Positions 16,527 to 25,191 of a stretch of DNA of 64,000 nt are shown in pieces. The position numbers and the translations under genes are program-made. The stretch spans positions 2,884,501-2,948,500 of the forward strand of contig NZ_CP056030.1 in the NCBI RefSeq assembly GCF_013374995.1. The letters are read 5' to 3'. The notes beneath the pieces are model-generated. The model was not told the origin of the DNA and searched no databases. It saw nothing but the letters and a program-made list of their open reading frames with translations. The DNA is from Pseudomonas eucalypticola (GTDB taxonomy: Bacteria > Pseudomonadota > Gammaproteobacteria > Pseudomonadales > Pseudomonadaceae). The number at the start of each line of letters is the position of its first letter. Within the stretch, counting starts at the first letter, position 1.

Positions 16527-16856
16527 TCAGTAGCGTGGGCCGCCGTCGCCTTCGTGGCGGAAGTGCTCAGGCTGAGGGCCGTGGCCCGGGCCGCCATGCA
16601 TCGGCGCCGGAGCCGGGCCGGGGCCGCCGTGGCCGTGGTCGTGGTGACCCTTGTGATCATGGTCCAGCAGATTGGAGACGGCCACGCCCAGCACGCCACC
16701 GGCAACGCCGCCGATGACCGCGCCCTGGGTGCCGCCTACCTGGTTGCCGACCACGGCACCGCCGGCCGCGCCGACCACCGCGCCAACCACGTCGTTGGCC
16801 AGGGCGGCAGTGCTGCACAGGCTCAGGGAAAGTACCAGGGCGGAAAGAATGCGCAT
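16527..16856 (-). CDS. Secreted glycine-zipper protein with His-rich tail
   Basis: The protein is 109 residues: a signal peptide (about 20 residues ending in ALA), then a glycine zipper (GAVVGAAGGAVVGNQVGG and GGVAGGVLGVAVSNLL), then a tail rich in His, Gly and Pro (HDHKGHHDHGHGG). Glycine-zipper modules insert in or associate with membranes. The histidine cluster could bind metal ions such as nickel, zinc or copper, but that is inference. It stands alone between small genes. No catalytic residues are evident. Confidence 0.75.
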   Translation of the reverse strand: MRILSALVLSLSLCSTAALANDVVGAVVGAAGGAVVGNQVGGTQGAVIGGVAGGVLGVAVSNLLDHDHKGHHDHGHGGPGPAPAPMHGGPGHGPQPEHFRHEGDGGPRY

Positions 16857-16953
16857 TTCATTAACTCGTTGAAAAGAGGCGCAATTCTGCGAAGCCGTTA
16901 ATTGGATAGCAAGCTAATCAAGGTATCGGGATTATTACAATGCCGGGCCTTGC

Positions 16954-17199
16954 TCAGGAATGGGCGTTGGCACGGGGTTCCAGCAGGTGAGCGACCAGGA
17001 TGTTGTTCAGAAACCGGAACTGATCGTTGAGGCCCACGACTTCATTGCTGAAGTGGTGGCTGGCCTGAGGCATCAGTACCGAGCCGAAGCCGTCGTTGGT
17101 AATCAGTTGCAGCGGAGCCTTGCGGGTAACGACGTTCTGCACGTAGTAGTTCTTGCCGAAACGAGGAAAGCTGACATTCAGGGTCACGGGTCGGATCAT
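16954..17199 (-). CDS. Conserved hypothetical protein, 81 residues
   Basis: The ATG at 17199 has CGGAG about 8 bp upstream, giving 81 residues without signal peptide or membrane segment. It contains FPRFGKNYYVQNVVTRKAPL and a histidine pair. I do not recognise the family. A longer frame to 17607 exists but runs through the repeat at 17521-17607 and is unlikely. Confidence 0.6.
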   Translation of the reverse strand: MIRPVTLNVSFPRFGKNYYVQNVVTRKAPLQLITNDGFGSVLMPQASHHFSNEVVGLNDQFRFLNNILVAHLLEPRANAHS

Positions 17200-17291
17200 G
17201 GAACAGGCTCCGGGGCTTTGACGATGGGGATGAGCTTCGGCTGCGGGCAGGTGAAACTCAAGTGAACGATTGTGCATGTACGCGCTGGTAG

Positions 17292-17387
17292 CTATTTGAT
17301 GGCGCGGGCCATGTCCACGACGGGAAGCACGAACAGGTGCAGGGTAACGGCGGTCAACGCCAGGCAGGTGAGCAGATGAATCAGCAT
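17292..17387 (-). CDS. Small hydrophobic membrane peptide, 31 residues
   Basis: ATG at 17387 (minus strand) is preceded at 7 bp by GGGAGG, a near-perfect ribosome site. The product begins MLIHLLTCLALTAVTLHLFV and ends in VVDMARAIK: one membrane helix followed by a short charged tail, typical of single-pass small proteins. It lies upstream of the 81-residue gene on the same strand, 92 bp away. No family is recognised. Confidence 0.6.
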   Translation of the reverse strand: MLIHLLTCLALTAVTLHLFVLPVVDMARAIK

Positions 17388-17520
17388 GTCGTGGCCTCCC
17401 GATACGTGGTGTATGGGGCCATGGTACGCCGCTGGGGAAACGGCGGAAGATGATGCTCGCGATGGTGGTTATCGATGGAATTGATGGTGTGGCCCCACCG
17501 CTATGGGCAGCCGCCCTTTT

Positions 17521-17607
17521 GTGGGACCGGGCGAAGCTCGGGAAGAATACGCCGCGTGATGCCAGACGATCCGCGGTGCCGTCTTCCCGAGCTTCGCCCG
17601 GTCCCAC
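17521..17607. repeat. Inverted repeat with 25-bp perfect arms, family B
   Basis: The arms are 17521-17545 (starts GTGGGACCGGGCGAAGC) and 17583-17607 (ends GCCCGGTCCCAC). They are perfect inverted copies separated by 37 bp. A third identical 25-bp arm occurs alone at 56501-56525. The element lies 25 bp beyond the ppnN stop and could end or protect its transcript. Confidence 0.85.
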
Positions 17608-17632
17608 AGCGGGGGCGATTTACCCCGTTGGT

Positions 17633-19009
17633 TCAGCGCACCACGCGATAGCACGGCACATACGCCGCGCCGCCGGGCAGCTTCATGCGGTGCTGTTCGA
17701 CGAAGGCGTTGAGCAACTTGTCCAGCGGCGCCATGATCTCGGGGTCGCCGTGAATCTCGTACGGCCCGTGCTGCTCGATCAGGCGTATGCCCTTGTCCTT
17801 GACGTTGCCGGCGACGATGCCGGAGAACGCCCGGCGCAGGTTGGCCGCCAGCTCATGGGGAGGCAGGGCGTGGCTCAACTGCAAGCTCGCCATGTTGGCG
17901 TGGGTAGGGTCAAAGGGGCGCTGGAAGCTTTCCTCGATGCGCAGCAACCAGTTGAAGTGGAAGGCGTCGTTGCGCTCGCGGCGGAACAGTTTCACTTCCT
18001 TGAGGCCCTGGGTCATCTGCCGGGCCACTTCGGCCGGGTTATCGATGATGATCTGGTAATGGCGCTGGGCTGCTTCACCCAGGGTGGCTCCCACGAAGGC
18101 GTGCAGTTGCTCAAGATACGGTGCCGCGCTTTTCGGCCCGGTGAGCACCACGGGGAAGGGCAGGCCGGCGTTGTCAGGGTGCATCAGGATGCCCAGCAGG
18201 TACAGGAACTCCTCGGCGGTGCCGGCGCCGCCCGGGAAGATGATGATGCCGTGGCCGACGCGCACGAAGGCTTCCAGGCGCTTCTCGATATCCGGCAGGA
18301 TCACCAGTTCGTTGACGATGGGGTTGGGCGCCTCGGCGGCGATGATGCCCGGCTCGGTCAGGCCCAGGTAGCGGCCACCGGTCATGCGCTGCTTGGCGTG
18401 GGCGATGGTGGCGCCCTTCATCGGCCCCTTCATCACGCCCGGGCCGCAGCCGGTGCACACGTCCAGCTTGCGCAAGCCCAGTTCGTGGCCGACCTTCTTG
18501 GTGTACTTGTACTCGTCACTGTTGATCGAATGCCCGCCCCAGCACACCACCATCTTGGGCTCGACGCCGGCCCGCAGGGTGCGCGCATTGCGCAGCAGGT
18601 GGAAGACGTAGTCGGTGATGCCCTGGGAAGTGCTCAGGTCGATGCGCGTGCTGTCCAGTTCGTTCTCGGTGTAAACGATGTCGCGCAGGGCGCTGAACAG
18701 CATCTCCCGGGTGCTGGCGATCATTTCGCCGTCGACGAAAGCGTCGGCCGGGGCGTTCAGCAGTTCCAGGCGCACGCCGCGGTCCTGCTGGTGAATACGA
18801 ACTTCGAAATCCTGGTAGGCGTCGAGGATGGTCTTGGCGTTGTCGATGTGGGCGCCGGTGTTGAGGATGGCCAGGGCGCACTGGCGGAACAGGGTATAGA
18901 TACTGCCGGAACCGGCTTCGCTCAGTTGCTGCACTTCGCGTTGGGACAGGGTTTCCAGGCTGCCCTTGGGGCTGACGGATGCGTTGATTACGTGTCGTTG
19001 TTGAGTCAT
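17633..19009 (-). CDS. ppnN: Pyrimidine/purine nucleotide 5'-monophosphate nucleosidase
   Basis: The ATG at 19009 follows AAGGAA and gives 458 residues, matching E. coli PpnN (YgdH). A YgdH N-terminal region is followed by the LOG-type domain with PGGAGTAEE and a GPGVMKGPMKGA loop, the nucleotide-binding and catalytic motifs of this family. The enzyme cleaves nucleoside monophosphates to base and ribose 5-phosphate and in E. coli is stimulated by (p)ppGpp. It stands alone here. Downstream lies the 25-bp inverted repeat of family B. Confidence 0.93.
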   Translation of the reverse strand: MTQQRHVINASVSPKGSLETLSQREVQQLSEAGSGSIYTLFRQCALAILNTGAHIDNAKTILDAYQDFEVRIHQQDRGVRLELLNAPADAFVDGEMIASTREMLFSALRDIVYTENELDSTRIDLSTSQGITDYVFHLLRNARTLRAGVEPKMVVCWGGHSINSDEYKYTKKVGHELGLRKLDVCTGCGPGVMKGPMKGATIAHAKQRMTGGRYLGLTEPGIIAAEAPNPIVNELVILPDIEKRLEAFVRVGHGIIIFPGGAGTAEEFLYLLGILMHPDNAGLPFPVVLTGPKSAAPYLEQLHAFVGATLGEAAQRHYQIIIDNPAEVARQMTQGLKEVKLFRRERNDAFHFNWLLRIEESFQRPFDPTHANMASLQLSHALPPHELAANLRRAFSGIVAGNVKDKGIRLIEQHGPYEIHGDPEIMAPLDKLLNAFVEQHRMKLPGGAAYVPCYRVVR

Positions 19010-19235
19010 TGCACATTCCTTGAGAGCAATGGAGCCGCCGCTGGGGCCGGCTTCATTCAAACGTTCTGAATCCGGCCAGGCGGGGGCCGGTACTACTGCA
19101 CGACAGAAAAATGCCTCCTTGTTCGATCGGGTGACGGATCCTTTTTAAAACGCTGATAACCCGAGAGTGGCATCAATAGTGGGGTTTATCAAATTTGTCC
19201 GAGGGTGGCAGCCTTGCCGCCCCCCGGTGCGCGGT

Positions 19236-19799
19236 TCAGGGTTTGCGCCGAGGGCGCGAAACCACGGATTCGATGTTCTTGCGGCCGATCAATTGGGGCC
19301 GGGGTGCTTCCACGGCCAACCACTTGTACATCACCAGGCAGTCCACCAGGCCCAGGCGTGCATGCTGGTAGGCGCGGGGCAAGCGCCCGACGGTCTCAAA
19401 GCCCAGTTTGGTCCACAACGCCACGGCCACCTCATTGCTGGCCACCACCGAATTGAACTGCATGGCCAGAAAGCCGCTGTCGCGGGCCAGCTGCTGAGAG
19501 TGTTCGCACATCAGCCGCGCCACGCCCCGGCCACGGGCGGCCTCGGTGACCATGTAGCCGCAGTTGCACACGTGGCTGCCGGGGCCGGCCGCGTTGGGCT
19601 TGAGGTAGTAACTGCCCAGCAGTACGCCGTCTTCCTCGGCTACCAGGGTGTGCAAGGGCAGGTCCAGCCATAGGTGGCGGGCCTGTTCCGCGCTCAGGGC
19701 CGGGTCGTAGGCATAGGTTTCGCGGGCCGCCGCCACGGCCTGGAACGTGGGCCAGAAGCGGTCGAAGTCGGCGGCGGTCATGGGACGAATCTGGATCAT
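19236..19799 (-). CDS. GNAT family N-acetyltransferase
   Basis: The protein is 187 residues. It begins IQIRPMTAADFDRFW and contains GYMVTEAARGRGVARLM, the acetyl-CoA pyrophosphate-binding loop (R/Q-x-x-G-x-G/A), and NEVAVALWTKLGFETVG. It transfers an acetyl group to an amine; substrate unknown. The gene is separated from ppnN by 226 bp and is divergent from oprD. Confidence 0.9.
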   Translation of the reverse strand: MIQIRPMTAADFDRFWPTFQAVAAARETYAYDPALSAEQARHLWLDLPLHTLVAEEDGVLLGSYYLKPNAAGPGSHVCNCGYMVTEAARGRGVARLMCEHSQQLARDSGFLAMQFNSVVASNEVAVALWTKLGFETVGRLPRAYQHARLGLVDCLVMYKWLAVEAPRPQLIGRKNIESVVSRPRRKP

Positions 19800-19880
19800 G
19801 GCATTCCTTGGGCGTCTAGCGATGGGGCAGTTTACCAGCCTGGGCCGGGCAGGCTGAACACATAGCGGGCGATCAGCGAA

Positions 19881-19913
19881 CAGTTAATGTTATTAATGGT
19901 TAATATTGTTATG
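19881..19913 (+). promoter_or_regulatory. TTAAT-rich operator candidate upstream of the OprD-family gene
   Basis: This stretch contains GTTAATGTTATTAAT and ATGGTTAATATTGTTATG (19896-19913). The second matches the palindrome at 23051-23070 in its first ten bases and in 15 of 20 overall. Lying 80 bp upstream of the porin start, it could bind the same regulator. Confidence 0.55.
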
Positions 19914-19992
19914 TAGTTGCATATGCTGAGGGGGCGTCGACCTTGCGCGACGCGTGTTCCGACAACAACAATAAAACGGAGTTACCCCCCTC

Positions 19993-21249
19993 ATGGCACA
20001 GCCATTCTTGCCGCGCAGGCCTCGTTGCGCCTCCACCCTGGCCGTCACTCTGAGTGTCGGCTGCCTGGTCCCCCCGGGGTGGGCACGTGCCGACGGCTTC
20101 GTCGAGGACGCCACGGCGACCCTCAATACCCGCAACGCTTTTTACCAAGGCAATTTCAAGGGCGGTGATGTCAGTGTCGCCAAGCGCCAGGAATGGGCCG
20201 AGGGCTTCATCCTTCAAGGTGGTTCAGGCTTTACCCCAGGGGTCATCGGCGTGGGTGTCGATGTGATCGGCAAATGGGGCGTACGCCTGGACAGCGGGCG
20301 CGGTACCGCGGGTTCCGGGCTACTGCCCAAGACCGCCAGTGGCGCCCCGGCCGAGTATGGGCGGGCGGGCGCGGCGCTGAAATTCAAAGGTTTCAGTACG
20401 CTGGTCAAGGTCGGTGAGCAAACCCCCAGCCTGCCGGTGGTGCGCACCAATGACGCGCGTTTGCTGCCGCAGACGTACGTGGGCACCACCCTGGTGTCAA
20501 ACCCTGCGCAGTGGCTGACCCTGTACGGCGGGCGCCTGAATACGTTCAGCAACCGCGACTCCACCAACCAGGAAAAGCTGCACATGCATGGCAGCAGCAT
20601 CACTGGCGACCATTTCGACTACCTGGGCAGCGAGTTCCGCGCCGTGGACGGGCGCCTGCAACTGGCCTACTGGCATGCCGAGCTCAAGGATATCTATGCC
20701 CAGGACCTCTACCGTTTCACCTACGACCAACCCATGGGCACTGGCACATGGCGCCTGGATACCGGCCTGTACGTAAGCACCGAGCAAGGCCAGGCCAAGG
20801 CGGGTGGCCTGGATAACCGCGCGCTGTACGGCGGGCTCAGTTGGCGTCAAGGTGGGCACACCTGGCTGCTGGGGTTGCAACGGCTGTTCGGCCCGGATGA
20901 TTTCGTCGGCTTGCAGGACAGCCCCACGGTAATGACCAACCACGTCAACAACATCTTCGGCTACGCCCATGAGCGCTCCTGGCAGGTGCGCTACGACTAT
21001 GATTTCGCCGCCAGTGGGGTGCCAGGGCTGACGGCCACGGCCAAATACGTGCAGGGCTGGGACGTGCAGCGCAGCAACGCGGTGGACGGGCATGAATGGG
21101 AGCGCGACTTCAACCTGCGCTATGTGGTGCAGTCCGGCCAGTGGCGCGACCTGAGTGTGTCGTTGAGCCTCTATAGCCTGCGCTCGACCTTCCAGAGCAG
21201 CCTGGACGAAACGCGGTTCACGGTGGGCTACCCTATTCGGCTGTTCTGA
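19993..21249 (+). CDS. OprD family outer-membrane porin
   Basis: The protein is 418 residues with a signal peptide ending in ARA and a mature start DGFVEDATATLNTRNAFYQGNF, which is diagnostic for the OprD family. The C-terminus ends in TVGYPIRLF, with the terminal Phe of outer-membrane beta-barrels. These 18-strand porins take up small acids, amino acids or aromatic compounds. The shared operator with the convergent tannase-type esterase suggests uptake of an aromatic ester or its acid. Confidence 0.93.
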   Translation: MAQPFLPRRPRCASTLAVTLSVGCLVPPGWARADGFVEDATATLNTRNAFYQGNFKGGDVSVAKRQEWAEGFILQGGSGFTPGVIGVGVDVIGKWGVRLDSGRGTAGSGLLPKTASGAPAEYGRAGAALKFKGFSTLVKVGEQTPSLPVVRTNDARLLPQTYVGTTLVSNPAQWLTLYGGRLNTFSNRDSTNQEKLHMHGSSITGDHFDYLGSEFRAVDGRLQLAYWHAELKDIYAQDLYRFTYDQPMGTGTWRLDTGLYVSTEQGQAKAGGLDNRALYGGLSWRQGGHTWLLGLQRLFGPDDFVGLQDSPTVMTNHVNNIFGYAHERSWQVRYDYDFAASGVPGLTATAKYVQGWDVQRSNAVDGHEWERDFNLRYVVQSGQWRDLSVSLSLYSLRSTFQSSLDETRFTVGYPIRLF

Positions 21250-21314
21250 AGGCAGGGCGCCGCAGAGCGTTGTGGGCGGTACACGCGGTGTACCTGCTGC
21301 TGCCCGGTGCTGAT

Positions 21315-21360
21315 GACGCGGCCAGGTCCGCTGCTACGCGAACCGTTGTAGCAGCGGACC
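21315..21360. repeat. Palindromic repeat family A, head-to-head half-copies
   Basis: GACGCGGCCAGGTCCGCTGC begins an arm at 21315-21337, and GTAGCAGCGGACC (21348-21360) lies 10 bp away in the opposite sense. The two arms form an inside-out version of the copies at 2943 and 31960. It sits between the convergent porin and esterase genes. Confidence 0.75.
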
Positions 21361-21377
21361 CGTGGTGACGGGTGTGC

Positions 21378-23012
21378 TCAGGGCTCCTGGCAGGCGAATG
21401 CCGCCGCATCCTGCGCATCACCCTTGCCCGTGAAATGCGCTTCCTGAGGATAGGCGCACAGCGGTCGGCTGCGCCCTGGGAAGGCACTGCCACGGGCCAG
21501 CAAGTGGGCCGGTGGCTGCTGCTGGTCTTGCCAGGTTTCCAGGGCGGTCAGCGGGTCGATATCATCCAGCGCTGGCCCGTCGCCGCAATGGGTCATGCCC
21601 GGCACGATGAATAACCGTGCCCAGGGCTCGACCGCCGTGCGGCCCCCGTTGTCATGGGTCAATTGCGCCCAATAGCGGCGCAGGTCATTGGCCGAGAACA
21701 CCGGATCGCTGTTGCCTTGCACCACTAGCAGCTTGCCGCCTGCGGCGGTGAAGCTGGAGTATTGGGTGGCCACGGCATCATTGATGGCGGCTGTCTGTGC
21801 GGTCGATTGGACCGCCTGGTCGAAATCGAAGGTCAACAGGTTCAACCGAGGCTGGGGCGGGGTCATGAAATACAGGCCCAGGGACCCAGGCGTCAGGGTG
21901 GCGTTGCGCGCATCGGGCTTGGCGCCATTGGCTTGCCCGAGTTTCCAGACCCGCCAGCCATCCGAGGCGATACCGGCGTCCCATGGCCAATCGCTGTACA
22001 GGGGCAGGCCGTGGCTGTCGTGAACGCCGTTGAACACGGCGTGCAGCGCTTCGACCTTGGCCGGGGACAGGCAGCCCTGGGCCTGACCGGATTTGCACGT
22101 GAGTGACGCAGGGTCAAACTGGCAGCGGCTCATGGCGTCGATGCTGCCGTCCTTTAACCCGTCCAGCGCATCGCAGCGCTCCAGCACGGCCTTGGTCACC
22201 AGGTCTTGATCGGCCTGGGTCAGTGCCTGGGACAGTATGGGTTGCCCATCGACCGTGCGCGGCGCGGCACGGCTCAACGCCTGGGTATCCCAGGCTTGCG
22301 CCACGGCAGCGCGGCTCAGGCGCAGCCCGGGGTTGCCAGCGATGATGCCATCGAACTGCGTGGGAAAGCGCTGCGCCGCCATCAGGGCCGAGCGGCCACC
22401 GTTGGAGCAGCCCATGAATACGCTATGGGCCGGCGCCTTGCCGTAATAGCTGAGGATCAACGCCTTGGCCTGGGCAGTGACCGTGCCGATGGCCGCATAG
22501 GCATAGTCCAGCCGCGCCTGCTGGTCGAGGCCGAAGCGCGCGTCGCTGTTGTCCTTGCCGCTGTGGCCGGAGTCCGTGGCCACCACCGCGTAGCCACGGT
22601 CCAGGGCTGGCAGTGCGCTGGCGCCGCGCAACGGAATGGCGCCCAGCGCCTGGCCCACCACGCCGTCCATGCCACCCCCGCCCTGAAACAGAAAGCGGCC
22701 GTTCCATGGGCTGGGCAGGCGCAATTCGAAGTGGGTACCGTAAGGCTGGCCGTCGGCCCCGCTGCGGGCGCCGATGACGCCTTGCACCAGGCAGTGGGCG
22801 GGCATCGCCGCCTTGCTCAATGCGGCGCCGGTCAGGGCAGCACGGCCTGGATTGGCCTGCGGTAACTGGCCGGCGGCTACCCACTGGTGCAGGTTCAGGG
22901 TGACGGCTGGGTCGTTGCTGACCAGGGCAGCGCAACGTTGCTGGTCATCGGCATGGGCCACGGCCATGCCCAGCAGCGTGAGCGTGAAAACAGGGGCAAG
23001 TGTTCGCTTCAC
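21378..23012 (-). CDS. Tannase/feruloyl esterase family alpha/beta hydrolase
   Basis: The protein is 544 residues with a signal peptide ending in AHA. Features of the family are GCSNGGRSAL, with Cys202 next to the nucleophile Ser203, an Asp in QGNSDPVFS, and His-Cys in PGMTHCGDG, i.e. the CS-D-HC motif whose disulfide joins the catalytic serine and histidine. It should be exported and hydrolyse an ester of an aromatic acid such as a gallate or ferulate ester. It is divergent from a DUF3237 protein across a 105-bp region with a palindrome. Confidence 0.92.
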   Translation of the reverse strand: MKRTLAPVFTLTLLGMAVAHADDQQRCAALVSNDPAVTLNLHQWVAAGQLPQANPGRAALTGAALSKAAMPAHCLVQGVIGARSGADGQPYGTHFELRLPSPWNGRFLFQGGGGMDGVVGQALGAIPLRGASALPALDRGYAVVATDSGHSGKDNSDARFGLDQQARLDYAYAAIGTVTAQAKALILSYYGKAPAHSVFMGCSNGGRSALMAAQRFPTQFDGIIAGNPGLRLSRAAVAQAWDTQALSRAAPRTVDGQPILSQALTQADQDLVTKAVLERCDALDGLKDGSIDAMSRCQFDPASLTCKSGQAQGCLSPAKVEALHAVFNGVHDSHGLPLYSDWPWDAGIASDGWRVWKLGQANGAKPDARNATLTPGSLGLYFMTPPQPRLNLLTFDFDQAVQSTAQTAAINDAVATQYSSFTAAGGKLLVVQGNSDPVFSANDLRRYWAQLTHDNGGRTAVEPWARLFIVPGMTHCGDGPALDDIDPLTALETWQDQQQPPAHLLARGSAFPGRSRPLCAYPQEAHFTGKGDAQDAAAFACQEP

Positions 23013-23050
23013 CAGGAAATTCCCTTTGTTGTTGTGATGGGAGAGCTAAT

Positions 23051-23070
23051 ATGGTTAATACTATTAACCA
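23051..23070. promoter_or_regulatory. Palindromic operator between tannase-type and DUF3237 genes
   Basis: GGTTAAT-ACT-ATTAACC (23053-23069) is a perfect 7+7 palindrome inside ATGGTTAATACTATTAACCA. It lies 39 bp from the esterase start and 48 bp from the DUF3237 start, a position from which one regulator could control both. A near copy lies upstream of the OprD-type gene. No regulator gene of obvious fit is adjacent. Confidence 0.65.
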
Positions 23071-23117
23071 GTTTTTCGGTCAAGCCGATCCCATTACAAA
23101 CACAAAAGGATGTGCCC

Positions 23118-23600
23118 ATGCGCCGCACCGCTCTACTGCTGACCCTGACCTGCATGCTCCCTGCCGGGTGGACCGAAGCCGCGCCGGCGCTCGAACCTGT
23201 GTACGAAGCGACCATCGACATCGCTCCAGGTCAGGCGTTGGGCAAGGGACCGTTGGGGGAGCGGTTCAAGGTGCCGATCACCGGCGGGGAGTTTCACGGC
23301 CCTGGCTTGCAGGGCAAGGTGCTCGCAGGCGGGGCCGATCGGCAGTTGCTGCGCGCGGACGGCGTCAAGCAGCTGGACGCGCTGTATGACATGCAAACCG
23401 AGGATGGAACGGTGCTGACCGTGCGCAACCAGGTGCTGGTGCATGGCAGTGACGGGGGGCGGTATGCGTTCTCGACGCTGACCATTCAGGCGCCGGAAGG
23501 ACCCTACGCGTGGCTGAACAAGGCGGTGTATGTGGGCAGCCTGACGAGCCTGAAGCCGCAGCGTGAGGCGGTATTGGTGAAGGTTTACCGCGTGCAGTGA
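23118..23600 (+). CDS. DUF3237 family protein, exported
   Basis: The ATG at 23118 has AAAGGA 7 bp upstream and gives 160 residues. A signal peptide (about 22 residues, ending in TEA) precedes the DUF3237 core: LEPVYEATIDI, GPLGERFKVPITGGEFHGPGLQG and the C-terminal half with TVRNQVLVHGSDGGRYAFST. The fold is a small beta-barrel of unknown function often found with aromatic-compound genes. Here it is divergent from a tannase-type esterase, so a linked role is likely. Confidence 0.82.
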   Translation: MRRTALLLTLTCMLPAGWTEAAPALEPVYEATIDIAPGQALGKGPLGERFKVPITGGEFHGPGLQGKVLAGGADRQLLRADGVKQLDALYDMQTEDGTVLTVRNQVLVHGSDGGRYAFSTLTIQAPEGPYAWLNKAVYVGSLTSLKPQREAVLVKVYRVQ

Positions 23601-23641
23601 GCCAGGTACCACCCTGGGGGAACGCTGCCGCGGTCGCACGC

Positions 23642-23947
23642 TCAGATCAACGCGCGCAGCGCCTGCTGGAACGCTTCGATGTTCTGCTCATGGCGCTTGT
23701 AGTAGGTCCAGGGCCCGATCCGCTGCGAGGTCACCAGCTGCGCGCGCTGCAGCGCCGCCAGGTACAGCGACACCGTGGATTGCGAGAGGTTGGCGCGGGC
23801 CTGGATGATGCTCACGCACACGCCGACCTCATCGGGGTTGACCTGTTGTTCGGGGAAGTGCTTGCTCGGCTCTTTCAGCCAGCCAAGGATCGCCAGGCGG
23901 GTCGGGTTGTCGAGGGCCTTGAGGGCTTCGCTGATATCGATGCTCAT
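23642..23947 (-). CDS. ArsR family winged-helix regulator
   Basis: The protein is 101 residues. A winged HTH is visible: ALDNPTRLAILGWLKEP and ARANLSQSTVSLYLAALQRAQLV. A single Cys (in GVCVS) is present but no CxC metal site, so the signal is likely not a metal; it may be redox or electrophile based. It follows the old yellow enzyme gene by 60 bp on the same strand and probably autoregulates that operon. Confidence 0.88.
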   Translation of the reverse strand: MSIDISEALKALDNPTRLAILGWLKEPSKHFPEQQVNPDEVGVCVSIIQARANLSQSTVSLYLAALQRAQLVTSQRIGPWTYYKRHEQNIEAFQQALRALI

Positions 23948-24007
23948 AAATCACACAATCGGGTAATCCGGCGATTTTACGACACTTGGGCCTGGCGCGT
24001 CAGGGGT

Positions 24008-25132
24008 TTAGTCGCAATGGGCGGGGTAGTCGATGTAGCCCACCTCGGTGCCGCCATACATGCTGGCACTGTCCAGCGGGTTGAGTGGCAGCCCTTGGGC
24101 CAGCCGCCGGGGCAGGTCGGGGTTGGCGATGAAGGGGCGACCGAAGGCAATCAGGTCCGCCAGCCCTGCGTCCAGCACGCGGTTGCCGCGCTCGGCCGTG
24201 TATTTGCCCGCATAGATCAGGGCGCCGCTGAAGGTGTCCCGTACCTGCTGGCGAAAGTCGTCGGGCAGGGCGGGGGCGTCATCCCAGTCGGCTTCGGCCA
24301 GGGACAGGTAGGCAATGCCGATGCCTTCCAGCAGGCTGATGGCCTGCAGGTAGGTGTCGCGCGGGTCTTCCTCGACCAGGCCCAGGTAGACGCGGGCTTC
24401 GTCGGTGCTCTCGAACAGCGGCGAGAAACGCACGCCCAGCCGGTCCTTGCCAACCACAGCGGCGACGGCCTCGGTCACTTCGCGCAGGAAGCGCAGGCGG
24501 TTGCTCAGCGAGCCGCCATACTCGTCGTCGCGCTGGTTGCTGTGGGCGGAGATGAACTGGTTGATCAGGTAGCCGTTGGCGCAGTGGATTTCCACACCGT
24601 CAAAACCAGCGTCCAGCGCGTTGCGGGCAGCCTTGGCGTAGAGCTGCACCAACTCGGCGATCTCTTCGCGGCTCAACGCCCGTGGGATGGACGGTGGGCA
24701 CAGGGTGCCGGTACCAGGGCCGGTTTCGATGAACACACTGACGCCGCTGGCGGCGATGGCCGAAGGGGCTACAGGCGCATCGCCGTTGGGCTGCAGTGAG
24801 GTGTGCGATACCCGACCCACATGCCACAGCTGGGCGAAAATGATTCCGCCTTCAGCGTGAACGGCGTCGGTGACCTGGCGCCAGCCGGCCACCTGTTCCG
24901 GGCTGTGGATGCCGGGGGTCCAGGCGTAGCCCTGGCCACGCGGTTCGATCTGGGTGCCCTCGGTCACCATGAAGCCGGCGCTGGTGCGCTGGCGGTAGTA
25001 GGTCGCCATCAAGGCGTTGGCGATGTTGCCGGGCTGGGTGCTGCGCGAGCGGGTCAATGGGGGCAGCACGATGCTGTTTTTCAGGGAATAAGGGCCGAGG
25101 GTGGCGGGGCGCAACAGGGCAGGGGTAGACAC
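24008..25132 (-). CDS. Old yellow enzyme family alkene reductase
   Basis: The protein is 374 residues, typical of NemA/XenB-type flavoenzymes. HCANGYLINQFISAHSNQR carries the His-x-x-Asn pair that binds the substrate carbonyl, with YGGSLSNRLRF after it and GRPFIANPDLPRRL near the C-terminus for FMN phosphate binding. The enzyme reduces activated C=C bonds or nitro compounds with NAD(P)H. It is followed by an ArsR-type regulator in the same operon. Confidence 0.93.
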   Translation of the reverse strand: MSTPALLRPATLGPYSLKNSIVLPPLTRSRSTQPGNIANALMATYYRQRTSAGFMVTEGTQIEPRGQGYAWTPGIHSPEQVAGWRQVTDAVHAEGGIIFAQLWHVGRVSHTSLQPNGDAPVAPSAIAASGVSVFIETGPGTGTLCPPSIPRALSREEIAELVQLYAKAARNALDAGFDGVEIHCANGYLINQFISAHSNQRDDEYGGSLSNRLRFLREVTEAVAAVVGKDRLGVRFSPLFESTDEARVYLGLVEEDPRDTYLQAISLLEGIGIAYLSLAEADWDDAPALPDDFRQQVRDTFSGALIYAGKYTAERGNRVLDAGLADLIAFGRPFIANPDLPRRLAQGLPLNPLDSASMYGGTEVGYIDYPAHCD

Positions 25133-25179
25133 GGGGGGTGAAGCCTTGGTGATGAATGAGGTGGGACAGAGTAACCTGC

Positions 25180-25191
25180 ATATCTAGATAT
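25180..25191. promoter_or_regulatory. AT-rich palindrome upstream of the alkene reductase
   Basis: ATATCTAGATAT is a perfect 12-bp palindrome 47 bp upstream of the reductase start, next to the AT-rich run AATATATAATTTTATT. It is a plausible operator for the ArsR-type protein encoded downstream. Confidence 0.45.

Noticed and set aside
16954-17607. A 217-codon version of the 81-residue protein
   Set aside because: The extra N-terminal part is coded by a palindromic repeat and a region holding another small gene; the ATG at 17199 has a good ribosome site.
17450-19069. A 539-codon plus-strand frame opposite ppnN
   Set aside because: ppnN on the minus strand has all family motifs; the plus-strand frame starts inside a palindromic repeat and shows none.
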